DNA of 64,000 bases from Catenulispora acidiphila DSM 44928. Its GTDB lineage: Bacteria > Actinomycetota > Actinomycetes > Streptomycetales > Catenulisporaceae. Below the pieces are notes generated by a model. The model had not been told where the DNA came from. It was given only the letters and a program-made list of their open reading frames with translations, and did not search any database. The stretch is taken from NCBI RefSeq assembly GCF_000024025.1, contig NC_013131.1:8102229-8166228 (forward strand). Direction: 5' to 3'. The translations under genes and the position numbers were made by a program. Below, in pieces: positions 49,698 to 57,647 of this stretch (positions within the stretch are counted from its first letter, which is position 1; every line of letters begins with the position of its first letter).

Positions 49698-51283
49698 GTC
49701 AGTCCCATCTCGTCTTCGGATTCCACTTGCGATGTCCGCTCCCGGAGCAGGGCGCGGTCGAACTTGCCGTTGGCGGAGCGCGGGAGCCGGTCCAGGAACG
49801 CGATCCGCCGCGGCAGCATGTAGGTCGGGAGGGCTGTCCGCAGCGCGGCCAGCAGCGGCGCCGGGTCGGCGCCGGTGTCCGGGACGGGAGCGGCGAACAG
49901 CACGATGTGCTGCCCCAGCGCCTCGTCCGGCACGCCGAACGCGGCGGCTTCGGCGACGAGTCCGGTGGCGTGCGCCGCCTGTTCCACCTCGGTCGGGCTG
50001 ACCCGGTAGCCGGAGGTCTTGATCATCTCGTCGGCGCGCCCGCGGAAGTAGAGGAAGCCGTCCTCGTCGCGCACGGCTCGGTCGCCGGACCACACCGCGG
50101 TTTCCTCGCGTGCCGCTCCGGCCGCGCGGGGCAGTGAGCGGTAGCGTTCGGCGGTCCGCTCCGGGTCGTTCCAGTAGCCGAGAGCCACCAGCGCGCCGCG
50201 GTGCACGATCTCGCCTTCCTCGCCGGCGGCGCAGGGCGTGCCGTCGGGACGGACCACCAGCACCTCGGCGTTCGGGATCGCCTTGCCGATCGAGTCCGGG
50301 CGGCGGTCGATCTCGGCGGGGTCGAGGTAGGTGGAGCGGAAGGCTTCGGTGAGCCCGTACATCAGGAACGGGTCGGCCTTGGGGAAGACTTCGCGGAGGC
50401 GGTCCAGCGTGGTGCGCGGGAGGTGGCCGCCGGTGTTGGCGAAGTAGCGCAGGTGCGCCGCGGACTCCTCGGGCCAGTCGGCTTCGGCGAGCTGCATCCA
50501 CAGCGGCGGCACGCACGTCAGGGCCGTGACACGGTGCTTGGCACACAGCCGGACCACTTCGCGGGCCAGCAGGAAGTTCACCAGGACCACGTGCGCGCCG
50601 GCGTGCAGCGCGGTGGTCACCTGGCTCAGCCCGGCGTCGAAGCTCAGCGGGAGGACGGACAGGACCACGTCGTCGGCGGTATGACCGAGGTAGCCGGCCA
50701 CGCTCTCGGCGCCGGCGAGCAGATTGCGGTGGGACAGCACCACGCCCTTGGGCGTGCCGGTGCTGCCGGAGGTGTAGAGGATCGCGGCGATGTCGGCGTC
50801 GACGACGGTGACAGGGCTCTGCGACTCCGGCTCTGCCATCTGGCACAGCTCGGTCCAGGCGGTCACGGCGGTGGCGCCGTCGTGGTCGCCGGTCTCGGCG
50901 CGGCTTCCGACCACGACGACGTGCGCCACGGACCCGGGCAGGTCCTCGCGGACGGTCTGCAGCCGCTCGGGGCTGGTCAGGACCGCCCGCGCCGTACAGT
51001 CCCCGGCGATGAAGCCGACCTGTCCGGCCTTGAGCAGCGGGTTGACCGGCACGACGACCAGACCGGCGGCCGAGGCGGCGAACAGCGCCACGACCGTCTC
51101 CAGCCGTTTCTCCAGGTAGATCAGGACCCTGTCGCCGCGCTCCAAGCCGAGCGCGCGCAGGCCCGCAGCCGCAGCACCGACCTGCTCGGCCAGCCGGCCG
51201 TAGGTCAGGGTGCCGTCCTTGAAGGTGACGGCCGGGCGCTCGGGGTCGCCGCGGCGCACCAGGTCGTCAAGCCGCGTCAGCAC
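49694..51283 (-). CDS. AMP-forming acyl-ACP/CoA ligase (exosortase A-associated type)
   Basis: 529 residues of the ANL superfamily. P-loop YTSGSTGTPKG (170-180), A5 motif MYGLTEA (about 308-314), GDRAVRDEDGFLYFRGR hinge region and the C-terminal lysine motif SANGKFDR are present. The stretch TEAFRSTYLDPAEIDRRPDS and the overall layout recall, from memory, the ligases found beside a decarboxylase and an ACP in exosortase A loci. The direct neighbours here, an ACP and at a distance the matching decarboxylase, support activation of an amino or dicarboxylic acid for loading on the ACP. GTG start inside the end of the ACP gene (17-bp overlap). The substrate cannot be read from the sequence. Confidence 0.88.
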   Translation of the reverse strand: MLTRLDDLVRRGDPERPAVTFKDGTLTYGRLAEQVGAAAAGLRALGLERGDRVLIYLEKRLETVVALFAASAAGLVVVPVNPLLKAGQVGFIAGDCTARAVLTSPERLQTVREDLPGSVAHVVVVGSRAETGDHDGATAVTAWTELCQMAEPESQSPVTVVDADIAAILYTSGSTGTPKGVVLSHRNLLAGAESVAGYLGHTADDVVLSVLPLSFDAGLSQVTTALHAGAHVVLVNFLLAREVVRLCAKHRVTALTCVPPLWMQLAEADWPEESAAHLRYFANTGGHLPRTTLDRLREVFPKADPFLMYGLTEAFRSTYLDPAEIDRRPDSIGKAIPNAEVLVVRPDGTPCAAGEEGEIVHRGALVALGYWNDPERTAERYRSLPRAAGAAREETAVWSGDRAVRDEDGFLYFRGRADEMIKTSGYRVSPTEVEQAAHATGLVAEAAAFGVPDEALGQHIVLFAAPVPDTGADPAPLLAALRTALPTYMLPRRIAFLDRLPRSANGKFDRALLRERTSQVESEDEMGLT

Positions 51284-51539
51284 CGCTACCGACCAGTGCG
51301 CTGACCGCCGCCCACAGCGAGCCGACGGTGGCGAAGGTGGCCTCGTCCAGGATCTCGTCGGGCAGCTCCACCCCGAACTCGGCCTCGACGTCGGAGAGCA
51401 GCTGGACCACGGCCATGGAGTCCAGGCCGAGCGCGGCCAGGTCCTCCCCGGCGCCCAGCGGCCCGGCGCCGGCGTAGGGCAGGTGGGGCCGCAGCAGCTC
51501 CTGGAAGGGGAGCGGGATCTCGGTCTCTTGGGATGTCAA
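51267..51539 (-). CDS. Second discrete acyl carrier protein, partner of the ligase
   Basis: 90 residues with Ser41 in ALGLDSMAVVQ, a normal carrier site. TTG start at 51539 with GAGGTGG upstream; no ATG or GTG start is available in the frame. First gene of the operon that ends with the PPTase. Its overlap with the ligase suggests it accepts the ligase product. It differs clearly from the FkbJ-type ACP and so probably serves the ligase/decarboxylase branch rather than the extender unit. Confidence 0.87.
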   Translation of the reverse strand: MTSQETEIPLPFQELLRPHLPYAGAGPLGAGEDLAALGLDSMAVVQLLSDVEAEFGVELPDEILDEATFATVGSLWAAVSALVGSGADAA

Positions 51540-51860
51540 CGTGCCACCTCATCTCGGACGGGGCGCTCGGCACGGCGCCGGCCGCGGACGGATCACCCGG
51601 CCGCGATCCAGTGTGTGCGCAAAAACCCGGGGGCGCCGATGGCCGGACGGTGACAGGTTGTCCCTGCCCGAACCGGTCAGCGCCCGGTGATCGGCGGTCG
51701 CGGTGACAGCCGCCTTCGACCGCTTGATCAATGGCCTGATTCGCTGCTGAGGGGTCCGGCGCGGGTCGTAGGGGGATACTGACTCGCGCCGGACAGCTCC
51801 GGCCGCGCGACGGGGGGCGCCGCGACCGGAGCGCTTGGTGGGGCGGTGCGGCCGGTCGGC
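51540..51860 (-). promoter_or_regulatory. Promoter region of the ACP-ligase-FkbH operon
   Basis: About 320 bp with no gene. On the plus strand TGACAGGTTGT (51651-51661) with AAAAC 24 bases before it matches the region upstream of the doxX-like gene (52454-52464) at the same internal spacing. Both copies lie 110-130 bp upstream of a minus-strand start. This points to a shared operator or sigma-factor promoter. The rest shows only a hairpin (next feature). Confidence 0.4.
51754..51794 (-). terminator. Candidate hairpin terminator after the doxX-like gene
   Basis: GTCCGGCGCG (51754-51763) and CGCGCCGGAC (51785-51794) form perfect 10-bp arms around a 21-base loop, 67 bp downstream of the DoxX stop. 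No T-tract follows, as is common in high-GC actinobacteria. It may separate the DoxX transcript from the biosynthetic operon. Confidence 0.4.
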
Positions 51861-52322
51861 TCAAGCCGTGGCGACGGCGGGCGCGCCCTCCGGCTCGGAC
51901 ACGACCATCGCCGGGGACGTTCGGCGCACCTTCTCCAGCACGGCGTCCACCGACAGCGGACCGGCGCCGACGATCGCGATCATGAGGAACGCCCAGGAGA
52001 ACATCGCCGCCGGCTCCCCGCCGTTGGCGATCGGCAGCAGCGCCTTCTCGGCGTGCACGGAGAAGTACGCGTACGCCATCGTCCCGGACAAGATGATGCC
52101 GGAGACCCGCGTCACCACCCCGAGCATCACCAGCACCCCGAACGAGAACTGCAGTAGCGCGGCGACTCCGCCGGGCCACACGGTCGGCGACACCGTGTGC
52201 CCGCCGGTGGCCTTCGCCGGCCAGGAGAACAGATTGCTGGCGCCGTGGCACGCCATGAGGAAGCCCACGACGATCCGAAAGAGCGAGGTGCCGTACTCCG
52301 GCACGGACTTCAGGTTGCGCAT
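51861..52322 (-). CDS. DoxX-family membrane protein
   Basis: 153 residues with about four hydrophobic helices: GTSLFRIVVGFLMACHGASN, a segment around VAALLQFSFGVLVML, one around SGIILSGTMAYAYFSV, and AMFSWAFLMIAIVGAG. This pattern and the RIVVGFLMACHG motif are typical of DoxX proteins, which occur in redox and stress contexts and whose function is mostly unproven. It has its own upstream region and a possible terminator, so it is probably monocistronic and outside the biosynthetic pathway. Confidence 0.85.
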   Translation of the reverse strand: MRNLKSVPEYGTSLFRIVVGFLMACHGASNLFSWPAKATGGHTVSPTVWPGGVAALLQFSFGVLVMLGVVTRVSGIILSGTMAYAYFSVHAEKALLPIANGGEPAAMFSWAFLMIAIVGAGPLSVDAVLEKVRRTSPAMVVSEPEGAPAVATA

Positions 52323-52655
52323 TCCTTCTCACCACTTCCTGGTAGATCCGGAGTGTCACGGGGACCGCCGTCACGCACCCCGGAGGCGGGGGAACGGCGC
52401 CTGACAGGGACCCAGTCTCGGCACAAAACAGGCAGCCGCCGAGCCCCGCGCGCTGACAGGTTGTGGACGTCGGAAGCGGCCAGTGTTCGAGGCCTGATGT
52501 ACCGGCGGCAGGCGATCGGGACCCGGCGGCGCGGCGCGGGCGGGTCTGACCGCTGGCGCTGATTACTGTGGGTGTCGATCATGGAGGGCGCCGTCCGCCA
52601 TAAAATGTCCTCGGCGACCACCGCCGGCATCCGCTCGAGAGGCACGCGCCCGTCC
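52323..52655 (-). promoter_or_regulatory. Upstream region of the doxX-like gene and thioesterase gene
   Basis: Divergent gap of 333 bp. TGACAGG occurs at 52402-52408 and, extended as TGACAGGTTGT, at 52454-52464 on the plus strand (CCTGTCA read towards doxX). The second copy matches 51651-51661 including AAAAC placed 24 bases away. Nothing else with clear meaning is seen. Confidence 0.35.
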
Positions 52656-53456
52656 ATGAACATCGGCAGCTACTACGAACCGGCAGGCGAGAACCGCTAC
52701 AAGCCCACCGCGCACGCCGGCGGCGCGTGGGACCCGGCGGAGCAGCACTTCAGCCCGCTCGGCGGGCTCGTGGTCCACGCCATCGACCGGTTCGTGGCCG
52801 GGCGGCCGGGCGAGAAGCTGGTGCTCTCGCGGATCAGCTACGACATCCTGGGGCGCCTCGCTCTCGACGAGTGCGAGATCCGGGTGGAGACGCTGCGGCC
52901 GGGGCGCACGATCGAGCTGGTCGAGGCGGTCGTGCTCATCGGCGACCGGGCGGCGGTGCGGGCTCGGGCTTGGTTGCTGAGCTCGGGGGACACCAGGGCT
53001 GTGGCCGGTGGGGACGAGGGTGGCGAGGATGGCGGGGGCAGGCTGACGCCGCCGGAGGAACTCGCCTCGTGGTCGCTGACGGACGTGTGGCCCGGTGGCT
53101 ACATCGCCTCAGTGGACGTCCGTCCCGTCGCACCGCCGCGCCCGGGGCGCACGACCGCCTGGATCGGCACCGGTCTCGACCTCGTCGCGGGCGAGGCGAG
53201 CAGCCCGCTCGCGTCCTTCGTCGCGCTGATCGACACCGCCAACGGCATCGCCGTGCGGCAGTCTCCGACCGAGTGGATGTTCCCGAATGTCGACCTGACC
53301 GTCCATCTGCACCGACAGCCCGAGGGGCGGTGGACGGGCTTGGACACGACCGTGTCCTTCGGCCCGACCGGTCAGGGCGTCACATCGACCGTGCTGCACG
53401 ACGTGGCGGGTCCGGTCGGGCACGCCGAGCAGATGCTTACTGTTCGGCCTTTGTGA
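52656..53456 (+). CDS. Hotdog-fold acyl-CoA thioesterase family protein
   Basis: 266 residues from the ATG at 52656. The protein starts NIGSYYEPAGENRYKPTAHAGGAWDP and has a middle segment SRISYDILGRLALDECEI, which resembles the double-hotdog TesB-like thioesterases of actinobacteria. No nucleophile motif of alpha/beta hydrolases is present, as expected for this fold. In-frame starts at 52572 and 52581 exist upstream but would add a region without resemblance. It is divergent from doxX and overlaps the convergent alpha/beta hydrolase-OsmC gene by 20 bp. A link to the polyketide cluster is uncertain. Confidence 0.72.
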   Translation: MNIGSYYEPAGENRYKPTAHAGGAWDPAEQHFSPLGGLVVHAIDRFVAGRPGEKLVLSRISYDILGRLALDECEIRVETLRPGRTIELVEAVVLIGDRAAVRARAWLLSSGDTRAVAGGDEGGEDGGGRLTPPEELASWSLTDVWPGGYIASVDVRPVAPPRPGRTTAWIGTGLDLVAGEASSPLASFVALIDTANGIAVRQSPTEWMFPNVDLTVHLHRQPEGRWTGLDTTVSFGPTGQGVTSTVLHDVAGPVGHAEQMLTVRPL

Positions 53457-54675
53457 CGCCTTCAGCGAGTCTCGTCTGAATGACCGTCTCGGAGGTCAGC
53501 GTCCGGTGCACCGGGCACTTGTCGGCGATCTCCAGGAGCCGGTCCCGCTGTTCCCGCGTCAGGGGACCGTCGAGGCGGATCGTCCGGTCGATGCGGTCCA
53601 CGAAGCCGGTGGTGGTTTCGCACTCCTCGCAGTCCGTGGCATGGATCCGGTCGTGGTTCAGGGAGACGGTCACCTTCTCCAGCGGCAGGTTCTTGCGGGT
53701 CGCGTACAGCCGCAGCGTCATCGAGGTGCAGGCGCCCAGCGCCGCGAGCAGGAGGTCGTAGGGGTTCGGGCCGGTGTCGCCTCCGGTCGGGACCGGTTCG
53801 TCGGCGACGATGTGGTGCCGTCCGGCGGTGATCAGCTGTTGGAGCGGTTCGGTGCCGGTCTCGGTGACGGTCACCGAGGTGTCCAGGGTGGCCACCGTGG
53901 AGGGCTCGGGCTCGGGAAGATAGCGGCTGACCCACGCGGCCAGGACCGTCGCGGCGTACTCCGCGTCGCGCCGCCGGGTGAGCAGGTGGTCGGCGCCGTC
54001 CAGCGACACGAAGGACTTCGGGTGGCGCGCGGCGTCGAAGATCTGCCGGGCGTTGTCGACGCCGACCGTCTCGTCCTGCGGGGAGTGCATGACCAGCAGG
54101 GCGGCCTTCAGGTCGTGGATGCGTTCGGCCTGCGGCTGATCCGCTATGTCGGCCAGGAAACTGCTGCGGACGCAGAAGTCGCGCCCGCCCAGCGTCACCG
54201 TCGCCTCGCCGTCGCGCTCGATGGTGTCGCGGGCTTCGCTGAGCAGGTGGGCGATGTGGGAGGGGTCCGCCGGTGCCCCGATCGTCACCACGGCGCGCAC
54301 CTCGGGGATGCCGTGGCGGGCGGCCAGGACCGCGGCGCCGCCGAGGGAGTGGCCGATGAGCAGGCTCGGCGCGCCGTACTCGGTGCGCAGGTGGTCCGCC
54401 GCCGCGACCAGGTCCTCCACGTTGGAGGTGAAGCCGGTGTTCCCGAAGTCGCCGTCGGACTGGCCCAGGCCGGTGAAGTCGAAGCGCAGCACCGCGATGC
54501 CGTGGTCGGTCAGCGCGCGGGCGATCCGCGAGGCGGCGACGGCGTCCTTGCCGCACGTGAAGCAGTGGGCGAAGATCGCGTACGCCCGGGGCGCGGCGCC
54601 GTCGGGCAGCTCCAGCCGAGCGGCGAGGGCGACGCCGCCACCGCCGGGAAAGGTGACCTTGAGCGAGGTGGACAT
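53437..54675 (-). CDS. Alpha/beta hydrolase-OsmC fusion protein
   Basis: 412 residues. Residues 1-260 are an alpha/beta hydrolase with GHSLGG (Ser110) and the late Asp/His motifs SPQDETV and GADHLL. Residues 270-410 are an OsmC/Ohr-like domain with LGACTSMTLRLYATRK and ECETTTGF, where OsmC proteins carry peroxide-reactive cysteines. Fused proteins of this kind are widespread bifunctional stress enzymes of unknown substrate. The ATG at 54675 is chosen since the upstream GTG adds 13 residues without family support. The gene ends in the convergent thioesterase gene. Confidence 0.9.
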   Translation of the reverse strand: MSTSLKVTFPGGGGVALAARLELPDGAAPRAYAIFAHCFTCGKDAVAASRIARALTDHGIAVLRFDFTGLGQSDGDFGNTGFTSNVEDLVAAADHLRTEYGAPSLLIGHSLGGAAVLAARHGIPEVRAVVTIGAPADPSHIAHLLSEARDTIERDGEATVTLGGRDFCVRSSFLADIADQPQAERIHDLKAALLVMHSPQDETVGVDNARQIFDAARHPKSFVSLDGADHLLTRRRDAEYAATVLAAWVSRYLPEPEPSTVATLDTSVTVTETGTEPLQQLITAGRHHIVADEPVPTGGDTGPNPYDLLLAALGACTSMTLRLYATRKNLPLEKVTVSLNHDRIHATDCEECETTTGFVDRIDRTIRLDGPLTREQRDRLLEIADKCPVHRTLTSETVIQTRLAEGVTKAEQ

Positions 54676-54754
54676 GGCATCAAGCATCCCCGACCGGGCT
54701 GCCGGACGCCGCATCGCCCCGGCAAGGCGAAGACGCGAGCCGAGACTCTGCGAC

Positions 54755-55886
54755 TCAGTGCATTGACACCGGGCCGCCGTTGGAGGCGATCTTCTCGATC
54801 TTCCCCGTCTTGTCCGGCGGGTCGATCGCGGCGACCATCCAGACCGCCTCGATGGTGAAGCCGCCCTGGAAGGAGGTGGCGCCGGCGATCTTGGCCCAGC
54901 CCTGGTCGTCGACGGAGAAGGTGCGCCCGGACTGCGAGACGCGCAGGGAGAACCGCGTCCCGTACAGCGTCAGCTCGCCGCCGTTCTTCAACGGCAGGTA
55001 GGTCGGCGCGGGGTTCAGTTCCGTGGAGATCGTCATCGCCACATCGGCCGGCGAGACTTCGTCGTTCTCGTTCTGGATCCATTTCAGCTCGGCGAGCGTC
55101 ACGTCGTCGTTCAGGAACGCCGAGTCGGGCTGGCCGGCGTCGTTGTCCGTGAGCGTGCCGCGGTCGGCGGCCGCCACGCCGACCGTGTCGAGCGGCAGCT
55201 CGTCCTGCTGGGTCGCGCCGTAGTCCAGCAGACCGTCGGAGCCGACGGCGAACGCCGGCCACTGCTGGCCGGACAGGAGCACCACGACGCTGTCCGCGAG
55301 CCACGGCGCCCGCGTGGTCCTGGCTGAAGTGCATCAGGAACGAGTTGCTCGGCGCACCGGACTGCACCGCGGTGGTCGTGACGAAGAACGCGCGCGGATA
55401 GCCCAGCGAGCGCGGGATGTAGAACACCGGCTTGTTCAACGCCATCGGCACTTTGTCCTGCTTCGCCCTATCGCCGCCGATGCCTTGGGCGTAGAGCAGG
55501 CTGGCCTGGTCCACCGCCAGCAATGATCCGCTCTCGGCCTTCGCGATCTGCGCGGTGTCCAAGGCGCCGTTGGCGTTGTTGTTCTGCGTCTCATACGCCT
55601 TCAGCGCCGCCGCGGCCTCGGCCTGCGACACCGTGGCGTCCCGCGCGGCCGAGGTACTCGGCGAGCCCGAGGTGCTCGGCGAGCTCGGGGACCCCGAGGC
55701 GAGCGACTGGTTCGTCGGCAAAGGCTTCGAGCTGAAAAACGCGGTGGGCGAAGGCTTCCCGGTCGCACCCACCGTCCCAGAGCTGGAGCATCCGGCCGAT
55801 GTCAACGCCAGCGCCATACCCGTCACCGCCACCAGAACCGGGATGCGCCCCGATCCCCCACGGCCGACCGTTCCCCACCTAGGCAT
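54755..55886 (-). pseudogene. Secreted lipoprotein gene with an apparent frameshift
   Basis: The first frame runs from ATG 55886 with a hydrophobic signal (VLVAVTGMALALTSAGC, weak lipobox), a Ser/Pro/Thr-rich linker and a globular part up to SNSFLMHFSQDH near 55315. From there the frame shifts: sensible coding continues in another frame as PWLADSVVVLLSGQQW and runs to VSMH at 54755. Removing one base from the CCC run at 55309-55311 joins both into one protein of about 376 residues. Either a real one-base insertion has broken the gene or it is a sequence error in a short homopolymer. The C-terminal part resembles uncharacterised actinobacterial lipoproteins; function is unknown. It lies 37 bp downstream of the sugar kinase gene. 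Confidence 0.7.
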
Positions 55887-55923
55887 GGCTCTCCTTGCAC
55901 TGTCCCCACACGGAGAGCGCAGG

Positions 55924-57546
55924 TTACTGCGGCAGCGCCCCGGCCGGGACGGTACTTCCTACGGCATTGCCGCCGGCAGCCGAGGGCGACTGAGGAGCAG
56001 GTATGCCGTCCATGGACGCCAGCATCGCCTCGCGGGCTCCGGCGAACTGCGCCCGCACCCCGACGCCGATGCCCGCCTTGACGTTCGGCGAGTCCTTGTA
56101 CATCACCGCCTCGTTCCACGTCGGCGGCGCCTTGGGCGCCTCGCCGCCGGGAGCGGTGGACGCGGCCAGCACCCACGCCGCCTGCCGCGCCGCGCCGATC
56201 GCCATGATCTCGCTGCCGCCGAGCATCACCGCGCCGGTCGGGCGGCCCGAGCCGGGGCGCGGCACGCCGGTGGCGTCCAGGGCGGCGAACACGCCGGTGG
56301 AGGTCAGGCCGCCGCCGGGTCCGTCCTCGAAGGAGGCGGACACCGCGACCGCGACCGGGACGCCGAAGATCGCCGGGGCTATCAGCCGGACCGCGTCCAG
56401 CCGCGCGCCCTTGCCGGTGAGGATCACGCGCCGCAGCGGCGTGCCGACCGCGGCCATCTGCGCCCCCAGCGCGTCCAGCCCTTCGGCGATCCCGCACAGC
56501 ATGCCCTCGACCGCCGCGCGCGCCAGGTTCGGCGCGGTCATCCGGGCCAGCCGCAGCCCGGTCAGCGAGCCGGGCTGGCCGGCCGTCGGCGGCACCAGGA
56601 CGACGCCCTGCGCGCCGGGCGTGGACTCCAGCGCGAGCCGCGAAAGCCCTTGCAGATCAACACCGGTCATCTTCGCGGCGGCCTCCAGCGTTGGCATCGC
56701 CTCGCCGGTGCGGGCCATCGCCAGGAAGCCGCCGGTGGCGTCGGCGAACCCGGAGACCGTGCCGCTGGGGTCGGCGATCGGGCGCTCCAGCCCGCCGGCG
56801 AACAGCGTGCCGGTGGCGCCGACGCTGATCACCACGTCGCCGGGTTCGGCGGACAGCCCGAGCACCTGCGCCATCGCCGAACCGGTGCCGGGGGCGACCA
56901 GCACGCCGGCGTTGGTGTTCCCGGCGGGCTCGACCGGGCCGAGCACCCGCGGCACGGCGACCTCGCGGCCGAAGGCGTGGGTCAGCAGGGCCGTGCGGTA
57001 GTCGTTGGAGAACGGCGACCAGTAGCCGGTGCCGGAGGCCTCACCGCGGTCGGTCACCGGTCCCCCGGCGCCGCCGAGCAGCAGCCAGGTGAGCCAGTCG
57101 TGCGGCTGCAGGACGGCGGCGACCCGCGCGGCGTTCTCCGGTTCGCGCTGGGCCAGCCAGCGCAGCTTGGCTATCGGGAAGGCGGCGGTCGGCACCGAGC
57201 CGACCGCGGCGGCCCAGGCGCCCGGACCGCCGCCCTCGCCGACCAGGTCGTCGGCGGAGTTCGCGGCGCGGTAGTCCGTGGACATCAGCGCCGGGCGTAC
57301 CACGCCTCCGGCGTTGTCCAACGCGACCAGCGCTTGGCGCTGCCCGGAAACGGCGACCGCCTGGACGCCGTCCAGGATGTCGCCGTCACAGGCTTTGACA
57401 AGAGCGTTCCACCACTCGCGCGGATCGTCCTCCCCGGCGGCGGCGTGGGCCACGGCCGCCTTGCGGATCACCTTCCCGCTGAGGGCATCGCAGACGACGA
57501 CTCGAGTGGTGCTGGGCGAGGAATCGATACCCGCGACGATCGGCAT
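55924..57546 (-). CDS. FGGY-family carbohydrate kinase, xylulokinase-like
   Basis: 540 residues. The N-terminus IVAGIDSSPSTTRVVVCDA is the first phosphate-binding motif of the FGGY fold, followed by AVAVSGQRQALVALD and the second-domain ATP motif VVISVGATGTLFAGG and GGSEIMAIGAARQAAW. The closest well-known group is xylulokinase, which phosphorylates D-xylulose, but the substrate cannot be told from sequence. The C-terminal 35 residues (Ala/Gly/Pro/Ser-rich) extend past the domain. It is separate from the polyketide genes and marks the start of general metabolism. Confidence 0.85.
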   Translation of the reverse strand: MPIVAGIDSSPSTTRVVVCDALSGKVIRKAAVAHAAAGEDDPREWWNALVKACDGDILDGVQAVAVSGQRQALVALDNAGGVVRPALMSTDYRAANSADDLVGEGGGPGAWAAAVGSVPTAAFPIAKLRWLAQREPENAARVAAVLQPHDWLTWLLLGGAGGPVTDRGEASGTGYWSPFSNDYRTALLTHAFGREVAVPRVLGPVEPAGNTNAGVLVAPGTGSAMAQVLGLSAEPGDVVISVGATGTLFAGGLERPIADPSGTVSGFADATGGFLAMARTGEAMPTLEAAAKMTGVDLQGLSRLALESTPGAQGVVLVPPTAGQPGSLTGLRLARMTAPNLARAAVEGMLCGIAEGLDALGAQMAAVGTPLRRVILTGKGARLDAVRLIAPAIFGVPVAVAVSASFEDGPGGGLTSTGVFAALDATGVPRPGSGRPTGAVMLGGSEIMAIGAARQAAWVLAASTAPGGEAPKAPPTWNEAVMYKDSPNVKAGIGVGVRAQFAGAREAMLASMDGIPAPQSPSAAGGNAVGSTVPAGALPQ

Positions 57547-57647
57547 GACGCCAGATCATGCCGTATGAGCCGCGCGCCGGAAACAGGTCCAGCCCAACCT
57601 GTTCCGACACATTCGACGCGGTTCGGTTTCCTGCCGGTGACCCACCG

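Noticed and set aside
51540-51860. A small gene in the 320-bp gap upstream of the ACP operon
   Set aside because: No frame shows a plausible start with ribosome binding site and balanced composition; only motifs and a hairpin are seen.
54510-54754. Continuation of the first lipoprotein frame beyond the frameshift
   Set aside because: After 55310 this frame is Arg/Gly-rich with no resemblance to a secreted protein, while the other frame reads sensibly to a normal stop.
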